Made by a program: the position numbers and the translations under genes
Source: Carnegiea gigantea
Taxonomy: Eukaryota > Streptophyta > Magnoliopsida > Caryophyllales > Cactaceae
Length of the DNA: 64,000 bases
Assembly: GCA_029747015.1 (NCBI GenBank)
Contig: JAKOGI010000446.1
Span: 159,001 to 223,000, forward strand
Direction: 5' to 3'
The notes under the pieces: generated by a model
Seen by the model: only the letters and a program-made list of their open reading frames with translations
What the model was told of the DNA's origin: nothing
Database searches by the model: none
Part shown: positions 49,911-62,337 of the stretch, in pieces
Position numbering within the stretch: the first letter of the stretch is position 1
Layout: the number at the start of each line of letters is the position of its first letter

Positions 49911-51018
49911 CTAGGCAACATAAGCAATGTTACCCTCTTTTTGAGAGTAGAAAAAGAGGGCCGCAACTGGGGATCCCAGCTTGTTATGCCCTGCAAAACG
50001 GCGAGTGTTGAACTCGGCACGAGCATCTGGCGGTGGCACGGGCCTGGGCTTCACAAGCGGGCCCAATTGCTTATATGCTACGAACACATACCGATGCTTC
50101 CCTTTTGGAGGAGTTGGGCCCATGTACTCCACCAGTTCTCTTCCTACAAATCAACAGCTTCTTAGTTAGTAAATCTGAACACTCCTCTCTCAATGTGAAT
50201 TTTTCATAATCTGGACTCATATGTGGTACTTACAGGAAGCATTCAAACTTAAAACCCTTTCTAGTTTGTGTTCTTGTTGGGAGTTCTTCATGTATCACGT
50301 CCTCAATTTGAGGAATTAAATCAAATAAATCAGTCTCGGTAGGTAACTTCATTTGTTCTTGAACTAGTATCATTCAATATTACACATAATTTATATCCGA
50401 AGAATTGGAAACATTCACCCAGTCAAGTTCACGATGCAAACTAGTCAAGACGTCAGAGTCATACCTTTAGAGGCATCCATCCCTTCCGGAATGTCCACGA
50501 CTAGCCTACAACACATTCAAATTCCGGCATCAACAAAACTATGGTTTAACTTCGATAATAATCATAATATTACCCAAAAAAAAAGTGCTTTATAAAGCTC
50601 AAAATATATGAAAACAAAAGGATGTTTGATTAATTGGAAAAGACAAATTATATACCAGTGAAGCCATTCCCTTAGAATCGGTTGAGTAGGACTTGGAGCA
50701 TCCGGGTCGACCATTAGCTGAAAACATACATAACCCCCAAAAAAATTCTTAAGATTGAAGTCCTAACAATTATGATCCAAGACAAATGACAGTAATTTTC
50801 AAAGTTAAACATACTAGTGTGTAGAGATTGTCAGGTTTTGGGTTGTCCGATGATATTTTAACGTGAGGCTTCTCTTTGGCTTCCGAGGGCTTGAGTTCAC
50901 AACCATTGGTGACCATTTGGTCCCCATATTGAACCGTCAACTCAGCCATCGGAGTAAACTGGTCGATCACATCTCCGACCACTTTTGCAGCCACTAAGGG
51001 TTCCACTGCCTCGGCCAT
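49911..51018 (-). CDS. MFT: PEBP protein, MFT-like, copy 2, 4 exons, 179 aa
   Basis: A tandem partner of the gene at 46421-47498, with the same four exons: 51018-50815, 50717-50656, 50505-50465 and 50143-49911 (minus strand). Exons 1-3 have exactly the same lengths in both copies (204, 62 and 41 nt). Motifs DPDAPSP, REWLHW and GKHRYVF are kept; the Trp in REWLHW is MFT-type rather than FT- or TFL1-type. The C-terminus (SQKEGNIAYVA) differs from copy 1 (SQKQNLNAI) and from the Arg-rich end usual for MFT. The start at 51018 fits the family length and lies about 90 bases after a TATA-like box. No lesion was seen, so both copies may work and may have divided the ancestral role. Confidence 0.9.
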
Positions 51019-51108
51019 GTATCTGCCTTAATTAATTTGTGATCCTTGACTTTCAAGCAAGTTTTGTGATCGTCTCTATCTGGTGGTCTGTGGTGAGATT
51101 TGTCAAGT

Positions 51109-51118
51109 GTTAAATAGG
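51109..51118 (-). promoter_or_regulatory. TATA-like box of PEBP copy 2
   Basis: CCTATTTAAC on the minus strand, about 91 bases before the ATG at 51018; identical to the box before copy 1. Confidence 0.6.
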
Positions 51119-52966
51119 AATAATTACACGGAGCTAGCACAGAACATGGTAGATACAAAAAGCTGTGTCATTTGGAATAGTTTGTCTGAAATGTTCTGGA
51201 TATGTACTTGTGTTTGTCACTTTGATTCGCATTCTTATTAGCTGTTATTACCTCTTCTGGATTTTTGGTATGTAGCTCCATCTAGTTGCTTCCACATCAA
51301 TCGTTCTCCTCATCCCATCTTTGTAGGGTCAAGTTCATATATAAGGAATGTATAATCACCTTCTACTTGCATCTTTTGTACGTCATGACTCATGACCTTT
51401 GTTTTTCCTCTTTAGAACTTTTGGTTCTAGGACAGGGATTTGTCTCAAAGTGAAACAAGCATTCCAACCACCATGTATACCTCATCAATCTTATAATTCG
51501 TTACTAATCATGCATCAAAGTTGATTTTGATACAATCATGTCTTGTCGGATATTACTACTTGAGTATTCATTCAACTATATATGATCAGATCTAGAAAAG
51601 TTGAGTTGAGATTGAGACTCGAGCTGAACAACTTGGACCAATATCTGACTCAAAATATGAAACAAGCGAACTTGATTTGCCCTTGAAATCCATTTAACTA
51701 AAAGTAAACTAAATTCGAACATTTTTTTCCCAAAAATTTCTTTTCTTTGCACGATATTTTGAGTTGGGTGTTTCTGCCAGAGTCCATGGCTTCACTAACC
51801 TTAGGCTTCTAGCCCATTGGGCCCAGTTTAGAGTGTGGCCATTAGCATTGCAAGCGCACCACTGGTCCCAAAAGTTTAATAATTGATCTTGTTTTTTAGC
51901 TTGATCACTGTCGAAGGTGGAATTACACTGGATAATAATATCCTCGGGATTTTTACATTTTCTTCTCCTTTTTTTTTTGGGGGTTTTTGGCTGGTGAGGA
52001 CTTGATTAGGTTGCTTGTTGTTAATGAAACAAATATTTTGACTCTAATAACTTCTGTCAAAAGAAAAAAAGGGGAGGGAGAAATTGAAAAAAGTCTCGGG
52101 GTGCCTTAGCTGTAAACAAATAGTGGTACGACTTGAGCATAAAGTGGCCATATTTTGCAACAAAAGTCATCTTAATTTCAAATAGAAATAATCATTTTAA
52201 AGACTCTGTTTATTATGACTCTGAAAACTGCAATTCGAAACGTTTCAAATCTGACACGTGACTGATGTGAACTTGTGAAGTTACAACTGACAACGTCATT
52301 TGAGAGAGACAACCAGTGCATTGAGCAGTTGACAATCATTTGAAAATGCAATATTACCCAAACATTTTCCCTTAATATTTAACTGTATGTGGATGGTAAA
52401 TTATAGAGTTGGGTTAAGTTTACTTGAGTATGAATTAACATGACTGATTATACTAGATGGGAATCACCTAATGTTGTAAGGGAACAGACATTGGATTGAT
52501 AGGAGATCTATTTTTGAACCAATTTAATTAATAATGACTCCAATTTCTAATTTTTTTTCCCCCATTTATGAGAGGCGGGTAAGATTTCAACGATTCATTT
52601 ATGTTACATTTTAAACTGTCGGATTGTGACCTACCTCTAAGTTAAATTTGCAACTGCATCAAAGTTTATAGGCATTAGCTTTTGATGATCGAGTTAATTT
52701 ATGAGGTGATTTTCTTCTTTAACATATAAGAACCTTTTAATTAAGTTTTGAGTTTAAATCTTAATTACCTATATTAGATTAACTATTTTAAATACTTTGA
52801 GACAAACTTATATTAGCTACATAGTATCCAAATTTCAATTTCGTAAGACATAGTAAATAGTAATATCTGACTATTTAGAAAACTTACAAGTCCAATATAA
52901 TTAGACTCAAAAGTGACTAGTGCAATTAGTAAAGTGATACTACACCCAACACTGCTATTTTGGTTG

Positions 52967-53004
<38 letters not shown>

Positions 53005-53451
53005 TTTTCCCCTATAGGGTAATGTAATAACATAGCAAGTAAAAAATTCTTAATCAATTAGGACACAAAGGAGCTAGCATCCTTTGGCACTAAACCAGGA
53101 AAAAACATAGACAAACAGCTAGTATTAGGGTTGTATTCTTTGAGGTCTGCAACCAAACTGGTGGCTCACTTCTTGATGATTAATTTCTCCGCTTCCAAGC
53201 TAGGTCGCCAATTCGGACTTTCTTTTCGGGCAACGGCTCTCAACAAAAACCTTTTGCTGAAGTTGACGACAGCTACTATTGTGTACACAACGCTTGAATC
53301 TTTCCCCTGCAGACTTTCTCAGATTTTGGCTAGGTTTACCTTATTGCATGACTGCCTGTCAATAGTTCTTCCAAAACAAAATTCATGTATGATGTAAAAT
53401 CATTGTATGTATACAATTACTATTTTCTTGGGTTTAACTTAAATTATGATT

Positions 53452-53453
<2 letters not shown>

Positions 53454-53504
<51 letters not shown>
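53454..53504. repeat. (AT)n microsatellite
   Basis: About 25 AT units. Confidence 0.95.
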
Positions 53505-53506
<2 letters not shown>

Positions 53507-53554
53507 TCACCTCAATTACGTACAATATTACATCTATGTATATTTTTCCATTTG

Positions 53555-53828
53555 TTAACAGGTTTTGTTAACATAATAATTCAAAAACTAATCACCATAG
53601 TCAAACTTCATAGTATAAAATTAATATGGGTGACAAAAACATCGAGCCATGTTACCATCCATTTTCTATGTTTCTATCGATATTTTTGCTTTTATTAATA
53701 GGGTTTGTTAGCTTAATAATTGAAAATTAAGTACTACGCTCAAGCTTCATTGTACAAATTAATATGGGTGACAAAAACACTGAGCTATGTTATCATCTAT
53801 TTTCTATGTTTTTTCTATTGTTATTGGC
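53555..53828. repeat. Two-copy tandem repeat of about 135 bp
   Basis: 53555-53694 and 53695-53828 share 'ggttttgtta/gggtttgtta', 'taataattcaaaa/taataattgaaaa', 'attaatatgggtgacaaaaac' (20-mer plus one) and 'attttctatgtt' in the same order. The copies have diverged by substitutions and small gaps. Confidence 0.75.
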
Positions 53829-56589
53829 CAACAGGCAAGAAAGTCTATGTAAGATTTTTAACAACACAAAGATAGATAAAAACATCATCTAAAATAGAAC
53901 CATCCACTACAACTACCTTTAATAATAAACTCCTGGACTTTAATTTCTATATAGAAATTTCTACATTATTAAAGAACAAGACACTAAAAAATATATATAA
54001 TTTTGATTAACAAAACATGTATAATAATAGCTTATTACTCATGTAAAATAAGGAGAACGAATCTTGAATACAGGTAGCCTGCAATATCCGACCACATTTA
54101 TTTAATTTTAAAACAAGAGACACTACAGTGTTCCAAAACCCAGAAATCATATTCGAATTGCCCATTGACATTCGCAAATCTTGGTCAAAATTCTAAAAAA
54201 CAGCCGTCATAAGCCAACAAATTAAATGAAAGGAGAAACGGATGGCATTAACCTTGTCAAATAGGGCACGTTCTCCTCCTAAATGAGCCCATTTGGTGTC
54301 TTTTGAGCCAAGCAAATATTTTCTTCACATGCCAAATTTATACATTGTTGAATATTGGCTAAAGGGGTTGTGCCAAGAGTAAGAAGCAAAGAAAATATTT
54401 GATGTCGACTGATTATTCACAAAGGTTTGACAGTCTTTAGAAAATGTCTTAGCAAAATTTATGTTAATTTTCACAGCTTAGTTGCCTAGCAGTAATTTAG
54501 CGAAATTTATGTTAATTTTTACAGTTTCATTTATGTTCATTTTTACGGTTTAGTTGAGAAGTTGAGTTTTATTTAAAAGTTACACTTTAAATTTTATGCT
54601 TCTTTGTGTTCGAATTGTTTTGGACTAATGATGAAAAGAAACGCGATAGGAAAGAATCAAATGATACGTTGGATATAGCTAGCTAGAGAGCAGAGACGTT
54701 AACGTACTTTTGGGGCACAAGAATTAATTGCCTTAGCCCGTCAATCAATAAATGGATTAATTAGATCCAATGACCTTTGGTGTGGATGCATATGCTACCC
54801 TTCTTTTCTTTTAATTTATATTTTTGGGTGCAAACTTAGATGACCTGTAGATATATATTATTAACAATTTAAAGTTTCTTTTGATGATATTTGGCTAAAA
54901 AATTCCTTTTTCTCTTGATGTTTGAATTAATGATATATCATTAATTGTTGGCCTAACATTTTCAAAGACATTAAAGTTAATGTTAGAGTGATGCAAGTAA
55001 ACAAATCATGCAAGCATTGAAAGTTATCTTATAGGACTAATAGGAGTATATATGTAATCTTTTTTAATTATGACTATTTTTCGTGGAATATTTGTCTTTC
55101 AACAATAGAAAATGGTGCATTGAAATTAAACCTATGTCTTCTCTCCCCTTGTTTTTCTTTGTTGGCATAAAACCTTGAAGAACTTGTTAAACTTTTTGAG
55201 AGTATTGGCCTTGTCTATGATAGGATAAGAGGGTCAAAATGGGGTAATGGTCGGTTCATGGTCAAGGACTACTTTAAGTGTTTGACACGTTATTATTGAT
55301 TAGTCACATGAATTACCAATTAAATAGAAAAATACTAAAGTTTTTCCACTCCTATTGGCAATTTCGTCTTTCCACACATTCACATTTCCTAACATGCAGT
55401 TAAGAATCATTTGTTGAATTGACATCTTTATCATCATTCAAAGGTCAAATTTTAATTGAAAATATAAGATATCGATATTGTTAATAAGTTCTTCATACAC
55501 ACTGAGATTAAATCTTAACCATCCTTTTTTCTGATAAAATATAAATTTTTTTAATTAAATAGATAAATCTAGAAAGATGAACTCACTTAGATACTTTTTT
55601 GAAAACGGTTAAGTATTTCCTCGAATTATGACATATTCCTTAGATTTTCCCCCTCTGTTATTACACTTGTAAAAATAACATATTTATAATATGCCTCTCA
55701 AATTAAAAAAATACAAAAAAAATACCCTCATAATATGGTTATTTTGGTTGCTATTTTTTAGTAGGAATTCTTACCATTCTTTAGGCTTAATATTAAGATT
55801 ATTAAAATTCAAAGACCTTAATTTTTTTTCTTTTTCATAAAACATTACCCTTTTTTTTCCCCTCATCTGACACCCACCCAAAAGGAAAACCTTATCGCTC
55901 CTTGAACGAGGAAAGTGTTACCAGCGGCTTTTGGTTTTCTTTATTAAGAAAGTTGTTCTTTGTTTCTTTTTCGTTTATTTCTTTCCTTAAACAAGTACAA
56001 TTGATCAGTTCAGTCGAGTTGAATTGAGTTGCTCAAAACAGCTTGTTTGGCTCCATAACGTCTGAGTCTCGACGTACATATGACGTATGGCTTACGCACT
56101 TGGCCTTCTCTTTACCGGATCCACCGGTAACCCATTGTTGAAGCTTTTATGCCAAGCCGATGTTGGATAAGCAAACAAATAAATAAAGGGGAACTACCCA
56201 ACGACTACGTACCTGCCCTTATACTAAAAACTTAATCTATGGAATTGGGTTATATATATGATATTTTGTTAATTTTTAACATCTAAGTTTATTTTTATGA
56301 TCCCCTTTCATAAAATTGTATCCTAACTATAAGATGTGCCACATTATTAAGTTGTGGACTTAAATCTACAATATAAATGCTATTAAAGTGTATAAAGTAA
56401 CGCTTAAACGAAAAAGAAAGTAATTTGTGATAATTTCTTAATTTCAAATAAGAAAGAAGTAAGATGTTGAAGTATTCCTTCTATTTTATGGAGTATTAAA
56501 ACCATATGTAGTTCTAGAAGTATTGCTTTTTTTTCTATTAGATCTTTTGATACATAGATGCTTTTGTCAACTTTTATTAGGCTTCTTAA

Positions 56590-56697
56590 CATCTCTTCAG
56601 AGACATTTGATAAATTTGGGATGATATAGAAAAGATTAGCATGGCCCTTCTATAAGGATGCATGGCATGCACAAATTGAGAATTGATTCAGATTTGA
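56590..56697 (+). pseudogene. U6 snRNA pseudogene
   Basis: The segment follows plant U6 snRNA from the 5' stem to the 3' end: 'cttcagagacat', 'gataaattt', 'gatatagaaaagatt', then the invariant AGCATGGCCC, then 'aaggatg..atggcatgcacaaattgaga'. AGATTAGCATGGCC is unmistakable. Many positions differ, including the CTGCGCAAGG region (here 'ttctataagg'), there is no upstream TCCCACATCG-type element and no T-run terminator directly after it. It is therefore a dead, probably retrotransposed copy. Confidence 0.85.
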
Positions 56698-56727
56698 ATT
56701 AAGTTTCATAGCTTAATCTCATTTTCG

Positions 56728-56835
56728 TGGGTGTCAGTCAATTTAACTGATAGAGTCTTTTGAAGCTGTTGTTATATACTTGGGTTCAAGCACCTTATAC
56801 ATTGGTCTCTACTCCTCTCTTTTTTTAAAAAAAAA
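56728..56835 (+). repeat. tRNA-like segment with A/T tail after the U6 pseudogene
   Basis: An A-box-like 'taactgatagag' (about 56743-56754) and a B-box-like GGTTCAAGCACC (56783-56794) have tRNA-like spacing. They are followed by a T-run and an A-run (about 56819-56838). Together with the U6 copy just upstream it could be one chimeric retroposon. Confidence 0.5.
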
Positions 56836-57536
56836 AATTAAAAAGTCTTAGTCTTATTTAATTTCAAAACAATGCTAGTGTGCTTTTTGAATATCATATC
56901 ATATTATATCACCCTCATATGATAACAACCTTAGGATGATAAGAGTGTTCAATTTCAGTTGGTTTAGCAGGAGTGCAATAATAAATTGAACTTATACTGA
57001 TGTTGCTAGTTGGAGGATTTAATACAACTCTACTCACTTAGCAATAAATCATATTTAGAGTCCAACATGATTTTCCATTTACAGCAAGCATTGACGTCTA
57101 GATCTTCTTCTTTTTTTTTAAATTAAAAAGAAGAGCGGAAAAGAAGAAGATGAAGAAGAAAAAGACGAAGAAAATAATCAAAATGATCCAAGTTTGAGTT
57201 GAAAAACAATAATCATTTAATCTGGACGTACTCGGTATATGGTTTTCACAAACCTAGGGTTGATGATAATCAAACTGAGTTAATAATAAGTCAAAAGACG
57301 TACTTCTTTTCAGTCGGAGAGGAAGGGAACTTTATCCTTGTTTGCCAAGAATTTGATAAACACAAGCGATGTATGAATATTGAATACAACTCATTGTGTG
57401 GGTTGAAAAAGCGAGGCTAAATGTAGAGGTAATGAGCTATATATGTGTCACTAACTCCATTTCATGGGCACATGGAGAACGACCAGATTTTGAAAGCTTA
57501 ATTAATTCTCATCTAATTACTTCTCGAATTAAGGAG

Positions 57537-57553
57537 GTGGGGGGGGGGGGGGG
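57537..57553. repeat. Poly-G tract
   Basis: A run of about 16 G, unusual in this AT-rich surrounding; exact length is often uncertain in assemblies. Confidence 0.85.
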
Positions 57554-58028
57554 TAACAAACGAGAGTGAACACAGCACGAGAAATTGCCACGTTATTAGC
57601 GATGCCAAGATTGTGGTCAAAGTTCAAACAATCCACATCACACGGTGGAACACCCCAAAAAAAAAAAAAAAAAAACCCAATGGAAAGCATGCACTAGCTG
57701 TATAATTAACTATCTTTACTTAGTGGGCCCATCGACCTCAGCCCATTGGATCCATTGAAAAATACACGTAGGCGAGGGCCCACTTGAGAGTTGATGTCAA
57801 AGAAGGGCTCTTGGCCCACAAAGCTTTTGAAGTCATGATTGAAATGATCATTGATCACTGTTGGTTGACTGTGCCACGCACATTCACTTGGTTAGTCTTC
57901 CACTCGCTTTTCAAGTTCATGGATCATGCCGTGATGCCTAGCTAGCCTACTGGTGATGACAAGCATGGACTTTGATCCTATACAGTTCAAGAGACAATTT
58001 AAATTTCAGAGTTCTTGTACTTAGTGAG

Positions 58029-58179
58029 ACTTTTATCTTCGTCATTATTAACGTGGTGAAAGAAATAGGTGAGCATTGAGTAAAGATCAAGACAATAACT
58101 AGTGATTTGTTATTGTCTTGATCTTTATTCAATGCTCACCTATTTCTTTCACCACGTTAATAATGACGAAGATAAAAGT
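58029..58179. repeat. 151-bp almost perfect inverted repeat (hairpin)
   Basis: The left arm 58029-58099 and the right arm 58109-58179 are reverse complements over 71 bases with a single difference (58080 G against 58128 T, which is a G-U pair in a plus-strand transcript). The loop is 9 bases (58100-58108). The arms encode the same short peptide frame on opposite strands, a direct sign of the palindrome. No target duplication was found at the edges. Possible natures are a snap-back MITE, a young inverted duplication, or a precursor of small RNAs. Confidence 0.9.
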
Positions 58180-59090
58180 TAATAAAGCAAAGACGAATAA
58201 CAAACAATATCAAAATCAATTAAAATTACCCATACCCGATGCATTTCAATCCAAAACTACCCTTGTACGCACAACATACACAACCTCTCTTTTATTGTAA
58301 GATTGAAACCTTTTGTTAACACTATACTCAACCATATGTTACTCGAGTATATCCCAACAAGACGTGTATTTTAGAGTCATGAGATTCCAGGACCCAGATG
58401 TTATCTAGTTTTGTGTATTAAAAGTACGCAATTCCATTTTTAAACATACGTCATTTATATACTATTATTTTCATCCAATTACTCCTATGCTATTATGAAC
58501 TTCATATTAGTGAATTTCTTGTCTAAATCAATTTGTTTTAACTACAGAAAATATACTTTGGTTCTTAAACATTTGCATTTGTCATTTTGCGAAGAACTTA
58601 ATCGGCAATGGCTAGTAGAAATTTCACTTTGGTGCTCAGGAAATTGACAATAAATTAGTAATTCCTTAATTATGTGCTCATAGAGAACCACAAGGCCTAC
58701 AAACTACATGCATTATGTCCTACCTGCAGCCCCAAAAGGGTTCAAAAGAGAAATGGGAATCCTGTAAAGTGACATTCACTCATTCAGAAATTGTCAAACC
58801 ATCAAATTGAAGTCCAACATAGGCACGGTTGCTGTTCAAATCGTCTTATCCATTACAAGCTTAGAGTTCGAATTTTACTTAAAGCATGTATAAAATAAAT
58901 GATTTTTTATTTTATTCTCTTTTTACTTTTCATATTAGATTCTCCAACCCTCAAAAAAAGAAAAGACTCTTTATCTTCATGGGCTGTGAGATACGCAACA
59001 CAAGTTATAGATGATTAGGCACCAACTGTTTACTCTCCTCCTTCAATGCAAGGCTCGTTATTCTCCAAGAACGAACACCTAGGTCATGTT

Positions 59091-59383
59091 TGGCAAACAA
59101 ACAACTTTTGCTATTTATATTAGCTGTTAGCTGTTTGTTGAAAAACTATTTGTTGAAATTGTTAGTTGTTCCTGATAAAGTTGTGAGACAAAAAACTAAT
59201 TTTTAAAAAACTCTCTCGAAAAGCTCATAGAATTAGCTTTTTGGCTTCAAAAAGTTCATCTAAAAAGGTTTCTTATCAAACATGCAAATTAACTTTTAAC
59301 TTGATCAAACAACTAATTTTAATCAAAAAAAATCATTTTACCCAAAAAACTCTTTAAAAAACCATTTACAAAACACCCCATAG
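59091..59383. mobile_element. Candidate MITE, TGTTTGG type
   Basis: Left end 'ggtcatgtttggcaaac'; right end on the opposite strand 'ggggtgttttgtaaatgg'. The interior has opposing 'tagctgttagctgtttgttg' and 'gatcaaacaactaatt' words. Flanking CTA and ATA do not match fully. No coding capacity. Confidence 0.45.
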
Positions 59384-59799
59384 ACTAGTTTGCTCATTAA
59401 AAAAAAGAAAATCTAATTTCTCAAAATTAAGTTAATTTAAACATACTGTAATCAAAACTCAAACTTAACAAAATTGATCCAAGATTTGTTCAGTTAATGT
59501 TAATTTTGCTTCTCAATCTCGCCAAAAATTCTGTCTACATTTACATAAATTCAAGTAAAGTTGTCAGTCTTAAACAGTATATGTGTCAAAGTCTATTATG
59601 GCAAAACACCAAATCGCGTAAGAAACTTGTGCAGACCACCAATGTCTCAATAATTGAGGCGGGTCTAATCCAAGTGGATCCAAGCCACGCAAGCATGGAA
59701 ATGGGTCCATGGGCCACCATCAGTTCAACCCCAAATCTAAAGTTTCTTAAGAATGACAACGAGTTGAATTCGAATTACATGTTTAAATATTTAAATTTA

Positions 59800-60470
59800 A
59801 ATTGGATTTGAGAATTCGATTCAATTAATAATTAGATTTGAAAATTCGGTCCAAATTCAACTCCGTCAAATTGTATGTTAAATCGAATTCAGATTGAATT
59901 CAAATTGAATTAAATTTGGATATAATCCAATTATACAATTTCATTCAACATTTGGACAATTTTTCTTTCCAAATTTGTTTTTGTTCACTTATAAATGCGA
60001 GGTTAAACATCTTTTTGATGTCAAATACCTCTTTATGTCAAACATTTTAATATGTTAAATTAAAAAGGTGTTGAGAAAAGATAACATGATTGGATATTGC
60101 AACTTTGATTGGGCAAGACGAAAATGAAGAAAATACAAATTTGATTAACATCAAGGAGAGATCAAGAGGAACATTGGAAAGGAATTGGAAATTAGTTGAC
60201 AAAGAAGAGAATACTGCACATAAAATGTAGATCTTATGCAGTTTTTTTTAATTTCATGATTAAGATATTAGAATTTTTCTAACTTAAAAAATGTAAAATT
60301 ATTAAAAAAAGTTATCGTATTGAACGGACCCTACTCTAAATCTGATTGGATTTGTAATATTTTCTATCAAATTCGAATTTGATTATCCTTTTGCTTTCAA
60401 TCAAATAAGTAACCTCAAATCGAATTTAATTTACATTGAATTTGGGCCAAATTGTTATCCCTAACTCTGC
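59800..60470. repeat. AATTCGAATT-rich palindromic stretch
   Basis: Dense 'gaattcgaatt', 'aaattcgaattt' and 'ttgaattcaaattgaatt' words lie at both ends in opposite orientation, and the right end reads 'attgttatcccta', similar to a TAGGGATAAC-type hAT terminus. Probably a decayed foldback element. The left end could not be fixed. Confidence 0.35.
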
Positions 60471-61940
60471 CCTCAATTACATTTCAAGAATCCAAAATAA
60501 AAAGCAAAAGGAAAAATAATAGAAACAGTCCCAAAACCGGTCAAACCCGTAACTCGTGATTCCAACGAATGGTCAGACTGGGACCCACAAGATGACAACC
60601 CAGACAACTAGCCCCCCACGTGTCCTTGATGCTGACGTATTTATTATTATTTTTTTGCGAGGAGCAATGTAGTAATGTGGACTCTGGGCACAAGGGGCCA
60701 GTTCTTCCTGTAGTATGTGAAAATTAAGTTCTCTTGTGTAGGACTCGTTTTAAGTGGGTCTGTTAAAAGTGGTTTCCACTGAATGATTAAGAATCACATC
60801 CGAATTGATGTTCGAAATAGCCAATCTAAATTGTTCTAGAAACAACAATGATGTGAACAGTATTGAGTTTAACTCGTCCTGAATATTTTTCACTATGGCT
60901 ATTTTTCTTTGCAGTTAAAGCTTAGTAAACAAAAAATTAATCGATTTGAAATCAATTTAAGCAAAAAATAAGCTGATCCCAAATCAAAGCTAAACCGAAT
61001 CTTGTTGATAACCCGACTTGAAGCTAGTATGAACCAAATTCAAATTAAATAATCTATTTATTAGGTCTAGTTTTAACTCGGAGTTATCGATGTTCGGTTG
61101 GTAGACTTTATTATCTATGCAAAAAAATAATTATGTAAAAATTTTGAGCAAAATTTGACTTGAAAATGGGACTTATTTTAAATTTGTGTCAAGACTTTCC
61201 CTACTTGTAAATATCTAATCAAACATTATTTTAAATCATTTAAATCTGTGAGTTAACTGTGTAAAAGTTAATGTTACGAGGACTAACAACAATGCAAGCA
61301 ATATGCACTGTGAAGAAAATAACAATCAAAAAATAAAATAAACAAAAAAAGCAAGCACAAGAGACTCGCGATCTCTTTGATTTTCAATGAGAATGACAAG
61401 TTTATTTTATTTTATTTTTTGAATGGACCCCACATGTATTTTGTCATTGTGTTGATTGGGACACGTTACCCTGTGTTAGACCAAGCCTCCTTGAAATTAA
61501 GATTTATTTTTTTAAGGGTGAATACTTTAACAGAAAATGGGCTTATGATATGATTATTTTAGCAAAATTTTTATTAGCGAACGTAAATAAATAGAGTAAC
61601 TTATGTATTTTTTGCTACTACGTGAAAAGACAGTTACCTCATAGAAAAGTCAGACGTTGAGGGACACGTGGCCTTTTCACATGACGTAGGAGCTGTCTCC
61701 GGCGACGTTGCCGGGATGCCAATGTCGGCGTCCGTGAAACCCGTCGTACTTTATCACCGCCTTGTAAATTACCTCACCAATTTCCGCATATATTGCTCAT
61801 CTATTAAAAAAAAAAAAAAATCTTGCAAATAATTTCTCTTTTTCTTACGCAACTAGTATTTTCGAAAATTAATTGCAAATCTGCTATGAAACGTTATAAT
61901 GGCAATATGTACATGTCCTATTGTCATCCTTTGTTTTTCT
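60471..61940. other. Gene-free stretch
   Basis: AT-rich, no gene recognised. Near 61670-61760 is a short GC-rich island (ccggcgacgttgccgggatg) without an open frame. Confidence 0.45.
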
Positions 61941-61941
61941 T

Positions 61942-62337
61942 CAGTCTCCGTTTGAACCTTAGAAAATTTAATGGAAAGAAAAAAATTAGAAAAGTTACTT
62001 TTTTTCTTGTATTTAGTTTAGAGAAAGACACAAAGAAAAAAATATGAAGGAAAGTTGGGTGGAAAAATTGTTAGAAATAAGTGATAAAATTTTTCTCATA
62101 AAATTGTGAGAAAAGTTTGAGGAAAATTCTCAACCTCCTCCAACCTTACATTACTTAAATGACATTAACGTGATTTAAGTAGTTCATCAACATTCAAATT
62201 TTTCATTCAAACTCTTGTATTTTTTTCTCAATCCAAACGAGAGAAAAAAACTCATTTTCTTCCTACTTTTTTTTCGTTCACATTTTTTTCCTTCAACTTT
62301 TTTTCCTACCAAATTTTCTGAGAACCAAACAGAGCCT
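61942..62337. mobile_element. Candidate MITE with about 35-bp inverted ends
   Basis: The left end ('tctccgtttgaaccttagaaaattta') and the reverse complement of the right end ('gctctgtttggttctcagaaaattt') match over most positions. The interior is A/T-rich with no ORF of note. The family cannot be fixed without genome-wide copies. Confidence 0.55.

Larger units (their letters stand above)
51119..56580. other. Long gene-free AT-rich stretch
   Basis: No gene was recognised. It contains (AT)n tracts at 52971-52999 and 53454-53504 and an old tandem duplication at 53555-53828. ORFs such as 53131-53397 have no known domain. Confidence 0.5.
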
